Positions 8,108 to 16,229 of a stretch of 64,000 nucleotides of DNA are shown here, in pieces. The number at the start of each line of letters is the position of its first letter. Position 1 is the first letter of the stretch. Below the pieces are notes generated by a model. It did not search any database. It was not told the origin of the DNA and saw only the letters and a program-made list of their open reading frames with translations. Origin of the DNA: Paenibacillus sp. FSL R7-0204 (GTDB taxonomy: Bacteria > Bacillota > Bacilli > Paenibacillales > Paenibacillaceae); the NCBI RefSeq assembly GCF_038002225.1, contig NZ_JBBOCA010000001.1, forward strand, positions 5,146,001-5,210,000. Reading direction: 5' to 3'. The position numbers were made by a program, and so were the translations under genes.

Positions 8108-9208
8108 TTATTCGTTCAGCGCCTGGATCAGCGCTTCAAGATTCTGCCGCATCAGACTCAGGTAATCCAGATTATGGGCAGCGTCTTCCTCTGTTAATCC
8201 TTCGATTGGATTCAGCAAGGCGGTCTTGGCTCCTATTTCCTGGGCAATAGTATCAGCGACACTGGAGGAGACCAAGGTCTCGAAAAAAATCGTAGTCACC
8301 TTATTCGCCTTGGCGAACTCCACAATCTTGGCCATCTGTGCAGCAGACGGCTCCTGCTCCGGCGACAGCCCGGCAATCGGCACCTGCGTCAAGCCATATT
8401 GCTGTGCCAGATAACCAAAAGCGGCATGCTGCGTAATAAAGTCCTTGCGCTTCGTGTTCTGAAGCCCGGCTCTGAAATCCTGATCCAGCTTCTCCAGCTT
8501 GGCGATATAAGCATCGCTGTTAGCGTGGAAGGCAGCAGCATTTCCGGGAAATGCCGCGGAGAGTGCTGCTTCAATGGTCTTAACCTCCTGGATAGCCATC
8601 ACCGGGTCCAGCCAGACATGCGGATCGAGACCGCCATGGTCGTGATCATGGTCGTGGTCAGCTTCTCCCGCAGCTCCCTCTTCATGGCTGTGCTCATGCT
8701 CATGCTCGTGCTCATGTTCATGCTCTGTTCCTTCGATAATCTGGAGTCCTTTACTCGCCTCTATCGTAATCAAATCACTTCCGGCAGCACCGTCCACAAT
8801 CTGCTGCGCCCAGCCCTCCATGCCTGCGCCATTATAGACAAGCACATCTGCATCCGTAATATCGGCCATATCCTTCGCCGTTGGCTCCCAGTCATGCGGC
8901 TCGACTCCGGGCGGGACCAGCACCTCCACATTGGCGAGGTCACCGGTAATGCTTTTCGTAAATTCATACATCGGATAAAAGCTAACCTTAATGTTCAATT
9001 TATCTGCTGCGGGTACAGATGAAGCTTCGGCCGCAGCCGATGGTGAAGCCGCCGGACTACTAGACGCAGCTTTCGTCGCAGTGTTGTTGCCGCAGCCGGA
9101 GATCACCAGCATGGCGGTCAGGGACAAGGCGGCAAGATGACGGATTCTGAATGTGAATGTGGACTGTGCGCTCGAATTGGATATTGCTATGGATTTGAAT
9201 TTCAACAT
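8108..9208 (-). CDS. znuA: Zinc ABC transporter substrate-binding lipoprotein
   Basis: Extracytoplasmic zinc receptor of the ZnuABC importer, 366 aa. A lipoprotein signal ends at lipobox VISGC (C39). The mature protein has the cluster-9 metal-binding fold (KLNIKVSFYPMYEFTKSI, then VPPGVEPHDWEPT with the first ligand His). A long His/Glu and His/Asp loop (about residues 160-195, HEHEHEHEHEH and DHDHDHDH) is typical of zinc rather than manganese receptors. Later ligands lie in GLDPHVWLDP and ITQHAAFGYLA. Its start overlaps the znuB end by 7 bp. Also called adcA or ycdH in other Firmicutes. Confidence 0.95.
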   Translation of the reverse strand: MLKFKSIAISNSSAQSTFTFRIRHLAALSLTAMLVISGCGNNTATKAASSSPAASPSAAAEASSVPAADKLNIKVSFYPMYEFTKSITGDLANVEVLVPPGVEPHDWEPTAKDMADITDADVLVYNGAGMEGWAQQIVDGAAGSDLITIEASKGLQIIEGTEHEHEHEHEHEHSHEEGAAGEADHDHDHDHGGLDPHVWLDPVMAIQEVKTIEAALSAAFPGNAAAFHANSDAYIAKLEKLDQDFRAGLQNTKRKDFITQHAAFGYLAQQYGLTQVPIAGLSPEQEPSAAQMAKIVEFAKANKVTTIFFETLVSSSVADTIAQEIGAKTALLNPIEGLTEEDAAHNLDYLSLMRQNLEALIQALNE

Positions 9209-10062
9209 ATGTTCTGAGACCCCTTTTCTTCATTGGCTTTGGAGGAATACAGGCTCCGGCGGCTTTGCAACCGGATCAGCTTCTGTACGGTAATGGCAGC
9301 TAGCAGAAATACCAGCAGAATGAGTGCAATCGTGCCTCCTGGAGGCGTGTTGATATAGTAGGAAGCTGTAAGCCCGCTGAACACACCGGTCAGCCCCACG
9401 CCGACGGAGATCATTATGGCTGCCGTGAAGCCCGATGCAATCCGCAGCGCTATAGAAGCGGGCAGCACAATCAGAGCGGATACGAGCAGCACACCCACCA
9501 CCGGCATAGCTGCGGCAACGGTCATGCCGGTTAGGACGGCGAACGAGAAGGACAACCACCCGGTACGTACACCGCTGATAGCGGCCGTCTCTTCGTCGAA
9601 GGTCAGGCTGTACAATGGGCGGCGCAGAATGATGAAGTAGAGAAGACCGGCTGCGGCCACCACGGCGATCAGCTTAAGCTGAGTATCACTTACGGCAACG
9701 ATGGAGCCGAACAGATAGGAGCTGAAGCTCTTGGTCAGATTCTGCTTCAGGCTCATCAGAACGACGGCCAGCGCCAGGCCGGAGGTCATAATAATAGCAA
9801 CCGGAAGCTCGCTGTATGTACGGTAAGAGCGGCGCAGCTGTTCAATAATCAGCCCTCCTGCTACAGCTACAGCGAATCCGCTCAGAGCAGGATTCCATCC
9901 CAGTACGGAACCCAGTGCTACTCCGGCAAGGGAGACATGAGACAGCGTATCGGCCATCAGTACCTGCCTGCGCAGCATCAGGTAGACTCCCAGCAAGGGT
10001 CCAATCAGCCCGATCAGGCCTCCTGCCCAAAATGCGCGTTGCATGAATTCGTAACCAAGCAT
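9202..10062 (-). CDS. znuB: Zinc ABC transporter permease
   Basis: 286-aa integral membrane protein of the ABC-3 family with eight or nine hydrophobic segments. It starts MLGYEFMQRAFWAGGLIGL and has the family motifs MADTLSHVSLAGVALG and PVVGVLLVSALIVLPAS. It forms the channel of the ZnuABC importer. ATG at 10062 has AGGAGGG six bases upstream. It overlaps the end of znuC by 49 bp and the start of znuA by 7 bp, so expression is tightly coupled. Confidence 0.94.
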   Translation of the reverse strand: MLGYEFMQRAFWAGGLIGLIGPLLGVYLMLRRQVLMADTLSHVSLAGVALGSVLGWNPALSGFAVAVAGGLIIEQLRRSYRTYSELPVAIIMTSGLALAVVLMSLKQNLTKSFSSYLFGSIVAVSDTQLKLIAVVAAAGLLYFIILRRPLYSLTFDEETAAISGVRTGWLSFSFAVLTGMTVAAAMPVVGVLLVSALIVLPASIALRIASGFTAAIMISVGVGLTGVFSGLTASYYINTPPGGTIALILLVFLLAAITVQKLIRLQSRRSLYSSKANEEKGSQNIC

Positions 10063-10721
10063 GTCCAGCCCTCCTGCTCCTTGCGTTCCAGCGTAATCAC
10101 GGTATCCAGATAGGAACTTGTCTCTTCCAGGCCGTGTGTAACCATAATGACGGTTCGTCCGTGGCGGCTGACATAATGCCGCATCAGCTCATAAAATCCG
10201 GTGCGGCTGGCAGCATCCATCCCGGTTACCGGTTCATCCAGTACCAGCACCTGCGGCTGCTGGGCCAGCGCGCGGGCGATACAGATCCGCTGCTTCTGCC
10301 CGCCGGACAGCTCACCGATTCTCCGGTTACGGTACTCCCACATCTCCACCTGCCGCAGGCTGCTCTCGACCAGCGCCTCCTGTTCCTTAGTGAAGCGGCG
10401 GAACAATCCCAGCCCTGAATAACAGCCGGAACGGACCAGCTCAATCACCTTGCTCGGAAATCCGGCATTGAAGGAGGCTACCTGCTGCGGCACATACCCG
10501 ATTGTAAGCCTGCCCCCTCCGGTAATTTCCCGGTTCAGCGTAACCGTTCCGCTCCAAGGTTTCAGCAGGCCCAGCATCAGCTTCAGCAGCGTGGTCTTCG
10601 CTGCCCCGTTCGGACCGGTAATCCCAATGAACTGTCCGGCCTCCAGATCCAGCGACAAGCGGTCAATGACCGGCTCATCCCCGTAACCGAACACCACATC
10701 CCTGATGGATGACAAAATCAT
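10014..10721 (-). CDS. znuC: Zinc ABC transporter ATP-binding protein
   Basis: 235-aa ABC ATPase that powers zinc import. Walker A is GPNGAAKTT (about residues 35-43; Ala replaces the usual Gly before Lys), the signature is LSGGQKQR, Walker B is VLVLDEP, and the switch His is in MVTHG. ATG at 10721 has GGGGGAGG four bases upstream. The frame is open to 10847 without a ribosome site. It is the first gene of the zinc operon, with a 5' leader of about 150 bases behind two Zur boxes. Confidence 0.94.
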   Translation of the reverse strand: MILSSIRDVVFGYGDEPVIDRLSLDLEAGQFIGITGPNGAAKTTLLKLMLGLLKPWSGTVTLNREITGGGRLTIGYVPQQVASFNAGFPSKVIELVRSGCYSGLGLFRRFTKEQEALVESSLRQVEMWEYRNRRIGELSGGQKQRICIARALAQQPQVLVLDEPVTGMDAASRTGFYELMRHYVSRHGRTVIMVTHGLEETSSYLDTVITLERKEQEGWTCLVTNSCNAHFGQEA

Positions 10722-10877
10722 CGTTCCTCCCCCTTTCTTTCCGGCACGTTGTGGCACTGCCGTGCTTGCTCCGTGCCTGATTCCGTGCTTGGTCCTACGG
10801 CTGCGTCTATTGTTAGACACTTGTAATTCGGCCCAACCCTGTTCCACGGATTAAACAAACGAAGTATTAATTATTAT

Positions 10878-10892
10878 TCGTAATATTTACGA
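10878..10892 (-). promoter_or_regulatory. Zur box 1 of the znuCBA-rpsN operon
   Basis: TCGTAATATTTACGA, a 7-1-7 inverted repeat with one imperfect pair. It matches the Bacillus Zur consensus TCGTAATnATTACGA. Confidence 0.85.
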
Positions 10893-10917
10893 TTACGTTT
10901 CAACTTCATTGATATTA

Positions 10918-10932
10918 TCGTAATCATTACGA
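10918..10932 (-). promoter_or_regulatory. Zur box 2 of the znuCBA-rpsN operon
   Basis: TCGTAATCATTACGA, a perfect 7-1-7 palindrome 40 bp (about four helical turns) from box 1. The rest of 10722-11054 holds no gene; a half-site-like AATCGTAATCG lies at about 10956. Confidence 0.9.
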
Positions 10933-11054
10933 TTTGTAAACTGAAAACTGCAAATTAATCGTAATCGCACTGATTAACCTTATTCGATCCGAGTTTTTCG
11001 CTTACATTCGCCTTTGTCCACGCGCCTTCGTAGCGCCTAATCCTTATACAGCAC

Positions 11055-11087
11055 AAAGCCGGAATCCGCACAAAGGATTCCGGCTTT
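11055..11087 (-). terminator. Strong hairpin after the first COG0523 gene
   Basis: Perfect 13-bp stem AAAGCCGGAATCC / GGATTCCGGCTTT with a 7-base loop, 24 bp after the stop. The trailing T-run is poor. Confidence 0.6.
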
Positions 11088-11111
11088 GCAGACTATCATT
11101 TACAGAAGCAG

Positions 11112-12320
11112 CTATTCCTGTCCGGCAGCAAGCAGTTCCTCGACAGGCCAAGGAAGCGGGTTGTTGAATGCCGTCCAGTCCTGCTTCATCTCCTCTGCAG
11201 TCAGCAGGCAGCGGTCCAGGCGGGCTTCGATATCCTCGCGGTTCATCTGGACTCCGATGAAGACGATCTCATTCAGCCGGTCTCCCCACTGATCGTCCCA
11301 CTTCGCCAGCACATCCGGCTCCGCAGCCAGCACCTCCTGCTGCTGCTCCTCCGGCAGGGTAGCCAGCCAATAACCGGCGGGTCCGAACTGGATGGACGGC
11401 CCTGCCTGGCTGATGGTCGCTGCCAGATCACCGCTGGCTGCCAGCCAGACCAATCCTTTTGCCCGGACAACCTCGGAGGGCCAGTTACTGAAGAAGAAGC
11501 TCAGCCGCTGCGGGTGGAATGGTGCTCTCCGGCGGTAGACGAAGGAGGTGATGCCGTATTCCTCAGTCTCCGGTGTGTGTTCCTCTTTGGCAAGCTCGGC
11601 GATCCAGCCGGACGACTGGCTGGTCTGTTCGAAATCGAACAATCCCGTATTCAGAATCTCGGATAGCTCCACTTGTGCGTTCACCGTACGGATAATCTTC
11701 GCCCGCGGCTGAAGTCTGCGCAGAACGGCCTCCAGCTTGTTCAGCTCTGCTTCCTCCACCAGATCGCACTTGTTGAGCAGCAGCACATCACAGGTCTCGA
11801 TCTGATCGATCAGCAGATCGACGATATCCCGGAAGTCGCCTTCACCGGCCGTCATATTGCGGTCCAGCAGACTGTCGCCCGAGGCGAAATCATGCCAGAA
11901 GCGGTTGGCATCGACCACCGTAACCATCGTGTCCAGCCGGGCCAGTTCCGTCAGGTCGATATCCAGCTCAGGGTTCGGGTAAGTGAAGGTCTGGGCCACC
12001 GGGACCGGCTCGCTGATGCCGGAGGATTCGATCAGTATGTAATCGAAGCGCCCCTCCGAGGCGAGATGATTCACTTCGCGCAGCAGGTCATCGCGGAGGG
12101 TGCAGCAAATGCAGCCATTGGACATCTCCACCAGCTTCTCCTCTGTGCGGGAGAGGCTGCTGCCGGATTTCACCAGATTCGCATCCACATTCACCTCACT
12201 CATATCATTGACGATAACGGCTACCTTCAGGCCCTCACGGTTATGCAAAATATGGTTGAGCAGTGTAGTCTTGCCGGAGCCAAGATATCCGCTTAGTACT
12301 GTTACAGGAATTTTGTCCAT
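11112..12320 (-). CDS. COG0523 zinc metallochaperone GTPase (YciC/ZagA type)
   Basis: G3E-family GTPase of 402 aa. Walker A is GYLGSGKTT (residues 11-19). The zinc-binding C70-I-C72-C73 sits in [11 protein letters not shown], and NKCD (base recognition) lies at about 200. A CobW C-terminal domain occupies about 240-400. Homologues pass zinc to client enzymes when zinc is scarce and are Zur targets in Bacillus (family knowledge). ATG at 12320 has AAGGAG six bases upstream. It lies 48 bp after rpmG and shares its Zur-controlled promoter. Confidence 0.9.
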   Translation of the reverse strand: MDKIPVTVLSGYLGSGKTTLLNHILHNREGLKVAVIVNDMSEVNVDANLVKSGSSLSRTEEKLVEMSNGCICCTLRDDLLREVNHLASEGRFDYILIESSGISEPVPVAQTFTYPNPELDIDLTELARLDTMVTVVDANRFWHDFASGDSLLDRNMTAGEGDFRDIVDLLIDQIETCDVLLLNKCDLVEEAELNKLEAVLRRLQPRAKIIRTVNAQVELSEILNTGLFDFEQTSQSSGWIAELAKEEHTPETEEYGITSFVYRRRAPFHPQRLSFFFSNWPSEVVRAKGLVWLAASGDLAATISQAGPSIQFGPAGYWLATLPEEQQQEVLAAEPDVLAKWDDQWGDRLNEIVFIGVQMNREDIEARLDRCLLTAEEMKQDWTAFNNPLPWPVEELLAAGQE

Positions 12321-12368
12321 TGTAGTCTCCTTGTACATTATATTTTCAGAATAACGCTGCTAAACAGC

Positions 12369-12518
12369 TTAGCGGGTCTCCCGGTGCAGTGTGACACGCT
12401 TCAGGCGCGGGCAATATTTTCTCATCTCCAGACGTTCCGGTGTCGTTCTCTTATTCTTCGTGGTGGTATAGTTGCGGTCGCCCGTCTCCGTACAGGCCAA
12501 AGTAACGATTACTCTCAT
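12369..12518 (-). CDS. rpmG: Alternative zinc-independent 50S ribosomal protein L33
   Basis: 49-aa L33. It begins [20 protein letters not shown], continues [20 protein letters not shown] and ends HRETR. The zinc-type L33 carries two CxxC pairs; here they are broken (CTETG and YCPRL), so this is the zinc-free form. In Bacillus the equivalent rpmGC is de-repressed by Zur. AAGGGAG lies about ten bases before the ATG. A perfect Zur box is 26 bp upstream. The co-transcribed downstream gene is a zinc GTPase. Confidence 0.93.
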   Translation of the reverse strand: MRVIVTLACTETGDRNYTTTKNKRTTPERLEMRKYCPRLKRVTLHRETR

Positions 12519-12543
12519 TTCAATCAAGCTCCCTTCTATTTAA

Positions 12544-12558
12544 TCGTAATTATTACGA
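12544..12558 (-). promoter_or_regulatory. Zur box of the rpmG-COG0523 operon
   Basis: TCGTAATTATTACGA, a perfect 7-1-7 palindrome. It sits seven bases downstream of the -10 box, over the expected transcription start. Confidence 0.93.
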
Positions 12559-12565
12559 TTTACAC

Positions 12566-12595
12566 ATTCTACACGCTCCATCCCTCCGCTGTCAA
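12566..12595 (-). promoter_or_regulatory. Sigma-A promoter of the rpmG operon
   Basis: TTGACA (12595-12590), an 18-bp spacer and TAGAAT (12571-12566) on the minus strand. The layout relative to the Zur box is almost the same as at 16124-16176. Confidence 0.75.
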
Positions 12596-12733
12596 CAGCT
12601 GTCCCCGAACATTTCGGCTCTCTTAGATTAGTGTTCTTTCCTGAATAAGCTTGACGTATAGATGGAATTACAAGCGGAAGCGGCTTGGCCGCCTTCTTAT
12701 GGGGACGGTACTATTGGAGCGGGAGAGTGAGCC

Positions 12734-13771
12734 ATGAAGATACCTGTGATTATACTTAGCGGATTTCTGGGGAGCGGAAAGACAACCCTGCTGCTGAGTC
12801 TGCTGAAGGAGAGCAAGCGGAGAGGGCTTAACCCGGGGGTAATCATGAATGAGCTGGGCGCAAAGGATGTGGATGGCTATATCCTGCAGGAGAGTACCGG
12901 CACAAGTGTGGAAAAGCTGCTGGACGGCTGCATCTGCTGCAGCCGCAAAGAGGAGCTGCCGCGCAGCCTGAGCGCCCTGCTTATGCGCCGCCCGGACATC
13001 ATCTACATCGAGCTTACAGGGGTAGCTGACCCGGATGAGATCGCGAAGTCACTGCTGGCACCCTCGCTGGCAGACCGGCTGCAGCTGCACCACGCCATTA
13101 CGCTGCTGGATGCAGAGAATACACTGGAGTACAGCAGCCGCTTCTCGTCCGACAAGCAGCTCGTCCGCACCCTGCGCAAGCAGATCACCACCGCTGATCT
13201 CATCATCGTCAACAAAAGCGATCTGGTAGAACCGGAGACTCTTTGGAAGATTGAGAAGATGGTCTCCAAGCAAAATTCGGAATCCGAGATTGTCTTCACC
13301 CACTACAGCCAGATTAATCTCGCTCCGCTGTTGACAGGCATCGCCGTACGCGGATATAAAGGCTCTGCTCCCCGGCGCGGCCCCGGCAATATCAGCGGCG
13401 TCACCCTCCAGCGGATGAACACGGGCAGTAACAGCGGCGGCAGCATAGCGGCAGTACAGGAGCCTGAACTCGGGACGGACGCCTCTTTTTCCCAAGTCGC
13501 AGCAGTGACGTTAACCGTTCCCCAGGCATGGGCCGGTAGCCTCCGGCAGGAGGAGCTGGAGCAATTTTTGCGGCAATGGGGCTACAGTCTGCTCCGGGCC
13601 AAAGGCCATGTGCGGCTTGCAGGCCGGGATTCCGTGCAGCTGGTACAGCTCGCGGGTAACCGCATCTCCTGGGAGGCTTCAAGCTACCCGGGCCAGCCTT
13701 ATATCGTCTGCATTGGCCTGAATCTGGACGAGAAGGCAATCAGCCGCAGCTGGGCGGCCTTATTCAGCTAA
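12734..13771 (+). CDS. Second COG0523 GTPase with CxCC metal motif
   Basis: 345-aa G3E GTPase, a paralogue of the one at 11112-12320 but shorter. Walker A is GFLGSGKTT (residues 10-18), metal-binding C66-I-C68-C69 is in DGCICCSRKEE, NKSD is at about 155, and a CobW C-terminal domain lies at about 250-340. GGAGCGGGAGAG precedes the ATG. It heads a plus-strand unit with an ArsP-type permease and a TIGR03943 protein. It is divergent from rpmG; the Zur box at 12544 is about 175 bp upstream and could act on both (uncertain). The likely role is metal delivery or trafficking with the permease pair. Confidence 0.85.
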   Translation: MKIPVIILSGFLGSGKTTLLLSLLKESKRRGLNPGVIMNELGAKDVDGYILQESTGTSVEKLLDGCICCSRKEELPRSLSALLMRRPDIIYIELTGVADPDEIAKSLLAPSLADRLQLHHAITLLDAENTLEYSSRFSSDKQLVRTLRKQITTADLIIVNKSDLVEPETLWKIEKMVSKQNSESEIVFTHYSQINLAPLLTGIAVRGYKGSAPRRGPGNISGVTLQRMNTGSNSGGSIAAVQEPELGTDASFSQVAAVTLTVPQAWAGSLRQEELEQFLRQWGYSLLRAKGHVRLAGRDSVQLVQLAGNRISWEASSYPGQPYIVCIGLNLDEKAISRSWAALFS

Positions 13772-13802
13772 GCCCCCTGTGCGGGAAGGAGCCGATAAAC
13801 CC

Positions 13803-14792
13803 TTGACAACCCTTACTCGGATTAAAATATTGCCGCTGCTCTTTTCCGCCGCTTTTCTGCTCACAGCGGGCAGCCTGTGGCTGCCCGGGCATCTGAGCCT
13901 GCTGGACAACGGCTATGTCGACACGTTCAAAACTGCATTCCTCGGCATTCTGCTGGAGGCCTTGCCGTTTGTTCTGCTGGGCGCGTTGCTCTCCTCCCTG
14001 CTCCGCGTCTTCGTGCCGGACGAGCTGATCTCACGCTGGATTCCTCGCCGCGCGGTTCCGGCGATTCTCTTCGGCTGCCTGCTCGGGATCCTCTTCCCCG
14101 TCTGTGAATGCGGGATGATTCCGCTCGTCCGCCGCCTCATGCACAAGGGTATGCCGCTCTACGTGGCCATCGTCTTCATTCTGTCCGGCCCGATTCTCAA
14201 TCCGGTCGTCTACGGGGCCACCCTAACGGCCTTCCGCTCCCATCCGGAGTTGGCCTACACCCGGATGGGACTGGCTTTTGCCGTAGCGGCATGCATTGGT
14301 CTGATTATCTACGGCACCGTCCGCAGATCGCCGCTGCGCCTGTCCATCCGCCGGGAGGGAAGCGAAGAGCAGCATGGCACACTACGCGGGGGCCGGGCGG
14401 CGGCGGTCCTGGTGCATACGTCGGATGAATTTTTTGAGATGGGCAAATTCCTGATCATCGGCTGTCTGCTGACTGCGGGCATCCAGACCTTCATGAATCA
14501 GAGCAGCCTGTCCGCCATTGGAGACCGTCCGCTCGGCTCCTACGTGTTCATGATGGGACTGGCCTTCGCACTCTCGCTCTGCTCTACCTCCGACGCCTTC
14601 GTTGCGTCCACCTTCCTGCATACCTTCCCGGCCGGGGCGCTGCTCGCCTTCATGGTGCTGGGACCGATGCTCGATTTCAAGAACGCACTGATGCTGCTCT
14701 CGCTATTCAAGACCAGATTCGCCCTGTACCTGTTCTTTCTCATTGCCGCGGCCGTCTTCACCGGCTCCGTGTTCGCTTCATTCTGGCTGTAG
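13803..14792 (+). CDS. Permease of the ArsP_1/DUF318 family (YcgR-like)
   Basis: About 329-aa membrane protein with eight or so hydrophobic segments. The family's cysteine motif is FPVCECGMIPLVRRLMHKG, and a second-half repeat reads ALCSTSDAFVASTFL-like (seen as SLCSTSDAFVAS). It is probably a transporter with the downstream TIGR03943 subunit, and the GTPase upstream suggests a metal substrate. TTG at 13803 is preferred, with AAGGAG eleven bases upstream. The in-frame GTG at 13779 has no ribosome site. The gap to the GTPase is 31 bp, so this is an operon. Confidence 0.82.
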   Translation: MTTLTRIKILPLLFSAAFLLTAGSLWLPGHLSLLDNGYVDTFKTAFLGILLEALPFVLLGALLSSLLRVFVPDELISRWIPRRAVPAILFGCLLGILFPVCECGMIPLVRRLMHKGMPLYVAIVFILSGPILNPVVYGATLTAFRSHPELAYTRMGLAFAVAACIGLIIYGTVRRSPLRLSIRREGSEEQHGTLRGGRAAAVLVHTSDEFFEMGKFLIIGCLLTAGIQTFMNQSSLSAIGDRPLGSYVFMMGLAFALSLCSTSDAFVASTFLHTFPAGALLAFMVLGPMLDFKNALMLLSLFKTRFALYLFFLIAAAVFTGSVFASFWL

Positions 14793-14829
14793 CTGCCCCC
14801 AAATCCCGAATATCTGGAGGAGGATTTGC

Positions 14830-15687
14830 ATGAATAGCTCCGGAAGCATCCGGTTTCACTATGTACTTAGGGCGGTTATTCTGCTCGCCTTCGCCCTCTA
14901 TATCGGACATCTGGTCCAGCAGGACGCCCTCCATTATTACGTTGCGCCTAAGCTGGCCCGCTGGATCCGGTTATGCCCGGTTCCGCTCTCTCTGATGGCG
15001 CTCAGCCTCGGGCTCCAAGCTGTGCTTGGCCGAAGCTCCGCCCTCTGCGACTGCGAGCACCGCCTGCCCCGCTCACTCCTGGGCAGCTCAGCGCTGTACA
15101 GCCTGTTCCTGTTTCCGCTGCTGCTCGGCTTCCTGCTGCCCGACCGGGCACTCGGCAGCGCCGCAGCGGCCAAGAAGGGCCTTGCCCTGTCCTACACTGC
15201 AGTAGAGTCCGTCACCGGGGCAGGCTTCACGCCGGCCAACCCCTATGAGGCCGAATTTGCAGAGCTGGCAGGACAGCTCTACAGGCAACCCGTCATCCCT
15301 GTGTTCCCTGAGATTTTCTCGGAAACGCTGGGCGCCCTTAATCTCTACAAATCGCAGTTCGAGGGCAAGGAGATCTCCGTATCCGGCTTCCTGTACCGTG
15401 AGCCGCAGGGGTCCGGCCAATCCGGCTATGCAGTCAGCCGCTTCCTGGTTCAGTGCTGTACGGCAGATGCCACCCCCTTCGGTATTCTTCTTACGCCGGG
15501 TACACAAATAAGCCTGCCCGCCGATACCTGGATTGAGGTTCGGGGCAAGCTTAATGTGACGCTCCATGAGGGAGTAGAGACGCTGCAGATCGCTCCGCAG
15601 AGCATAACCGCAGCGGCAGCACCGTCCACACCTTATGTGTACACGAACGCCGATGCCGCAGCGGCTTGGAAAGAGCTGCAGCCTTAA
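14830..15687 (+). CDS. TIGR03943 family membrane protein (YcgQ-like permease partner)
   Basis: 285 aa. Two N-terminal membrane segments (about residues 12-30 and 40-65) and another (about 80-105) precede a long extracytoplasmic C-terminal domain. That domain contains the KEISVSGFLYREP and FLVQCCTADATPFGILL motifs typical of the family. It is always found next to a DUF318 permease, as here (37 bp gap). GGAGGAGG precedes the ATG. Its stop touches the stop of the convergent NusG-II gene, leaving no room for a separate terminator. Confidence 0.85.
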   Translation: MNSSGSIRFHYVLRAVILLAFALYIGHLVQQDALHYYVAPKLARWIRLCPVPLSLMALSLGLQAVLGRSSALCDCEHRLPRSLLGSSALYSLFLFPLLLGFLLPDRALGSAAAAKKGLALSYTAVESVTGAGFTPANPYEAEFAELAGQLYRQPVIPVFPEIFSETLGALNLYKSQFEGKEISVSGFLYREPQGSGQSGYAVSRFLVQCCTADATPFGILLTPGTQISLPADTWIEVRGKLNVTLHEGVETLQIAPQSITAAAAPSTPYVYTNADAAAAWKELQP

Positions 15688-16083
15688 CTAGATGACCGCG
15701 TCGAGCGCATCGTCATCCTCCAGCGAAGACTCCGGGTTCGAGATCTCCACCAGGAGACGGGCCGGAATACAAATAATCTGCTGCTTCGGCCTGGAGATGA
15801 ATCCCATATCCAGCGCAATGGTGAGCGTGGCATCGGAATAGGTCATCTGAATGCCATAATCGTATACCTTCAGCGTATTGTGACCATATTTGGTGCGGAT
15901 ATCAATAATCTGCTCTTCCTTGGTCAGCTGTACAGTCTTGTAGGCATTGCCGTTCACGGTGATTACAGCCTCCAGCTCCCCTTGCTTATACGGATGATTG
16001 TGGTTAGAGAACCACTTGTAGCCGTAGATGGAACCGGAGGCCAGCAATACAATGAGAATCAGCAGGAAATCTCCGCGCTTCAT
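15688..16083 (-). CDS. NusG domain II-containing membrane-anchored protein, Zur-controlled
   Basis: About 131 aa. An N-terminal membrane anchor (DFLLILIVLLASGSIYGYKW) is followed by an extracytoplasmic NusG-II-type beta domain (about residues 40-115). The C-terminus is acidic. In other Firmicutes such proteins sit near thiamine or electron-transport genes, and no fixed function is known. ATG at 16083 is chosen as GAGTG lies nearby; an ATG at 16116 lies next to the Zur box without a ribosome site. A full promoter and Zur box stand just upstream, so zinc control is likely. Confidence 0.75.
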   Translation of the reverse strand: MKRGDFLLILIVLLASGSIYGYKWFSNHNHPYKQGELEAVITVNGNAYKTVQLTKEEQIIDIRTKYGHNTLKVYDYGIQMTYSDATLTIALDMGFISRPKQQIICIPARLLVEISNPESSLEDDDALDAVI

Positions 16084-16123
16084 CGTTTTCACTCTATTGA
16101 CCCTTTCGCTTGCCATTATTTAT

Positions 16124-16138
16124 TCGTAATATTTACGA
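16124..16138 (-). promoter_or_regulatory. Zur box of the NusG-II gene
   Basis: TCGTAATATTTACGA, identical to box 1 at 10878. It lies eight bases downstream of a -10 box. Confidence 0.85.
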
Positions 16139-16146
16139 TTTATATA

Positions 16147-16176
16147 ATAGTAATGCAGACAAGGGAAAGCTGTCAA
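16147..16176 (-). promoter_or_regulatory. Sigma-A promoter of the NusG-II gene
   Basis: TTGACA (16176-16171), an 18-bp spacer and TACTAT (16152-16147), minus strand. Confidence 0.7.
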
Positions 16177-16229
16177 CGTGAATAGCGCTTGCTTTGCCTG
16201 CCAGCTATCCGGCCTTTTATATTACAAGA

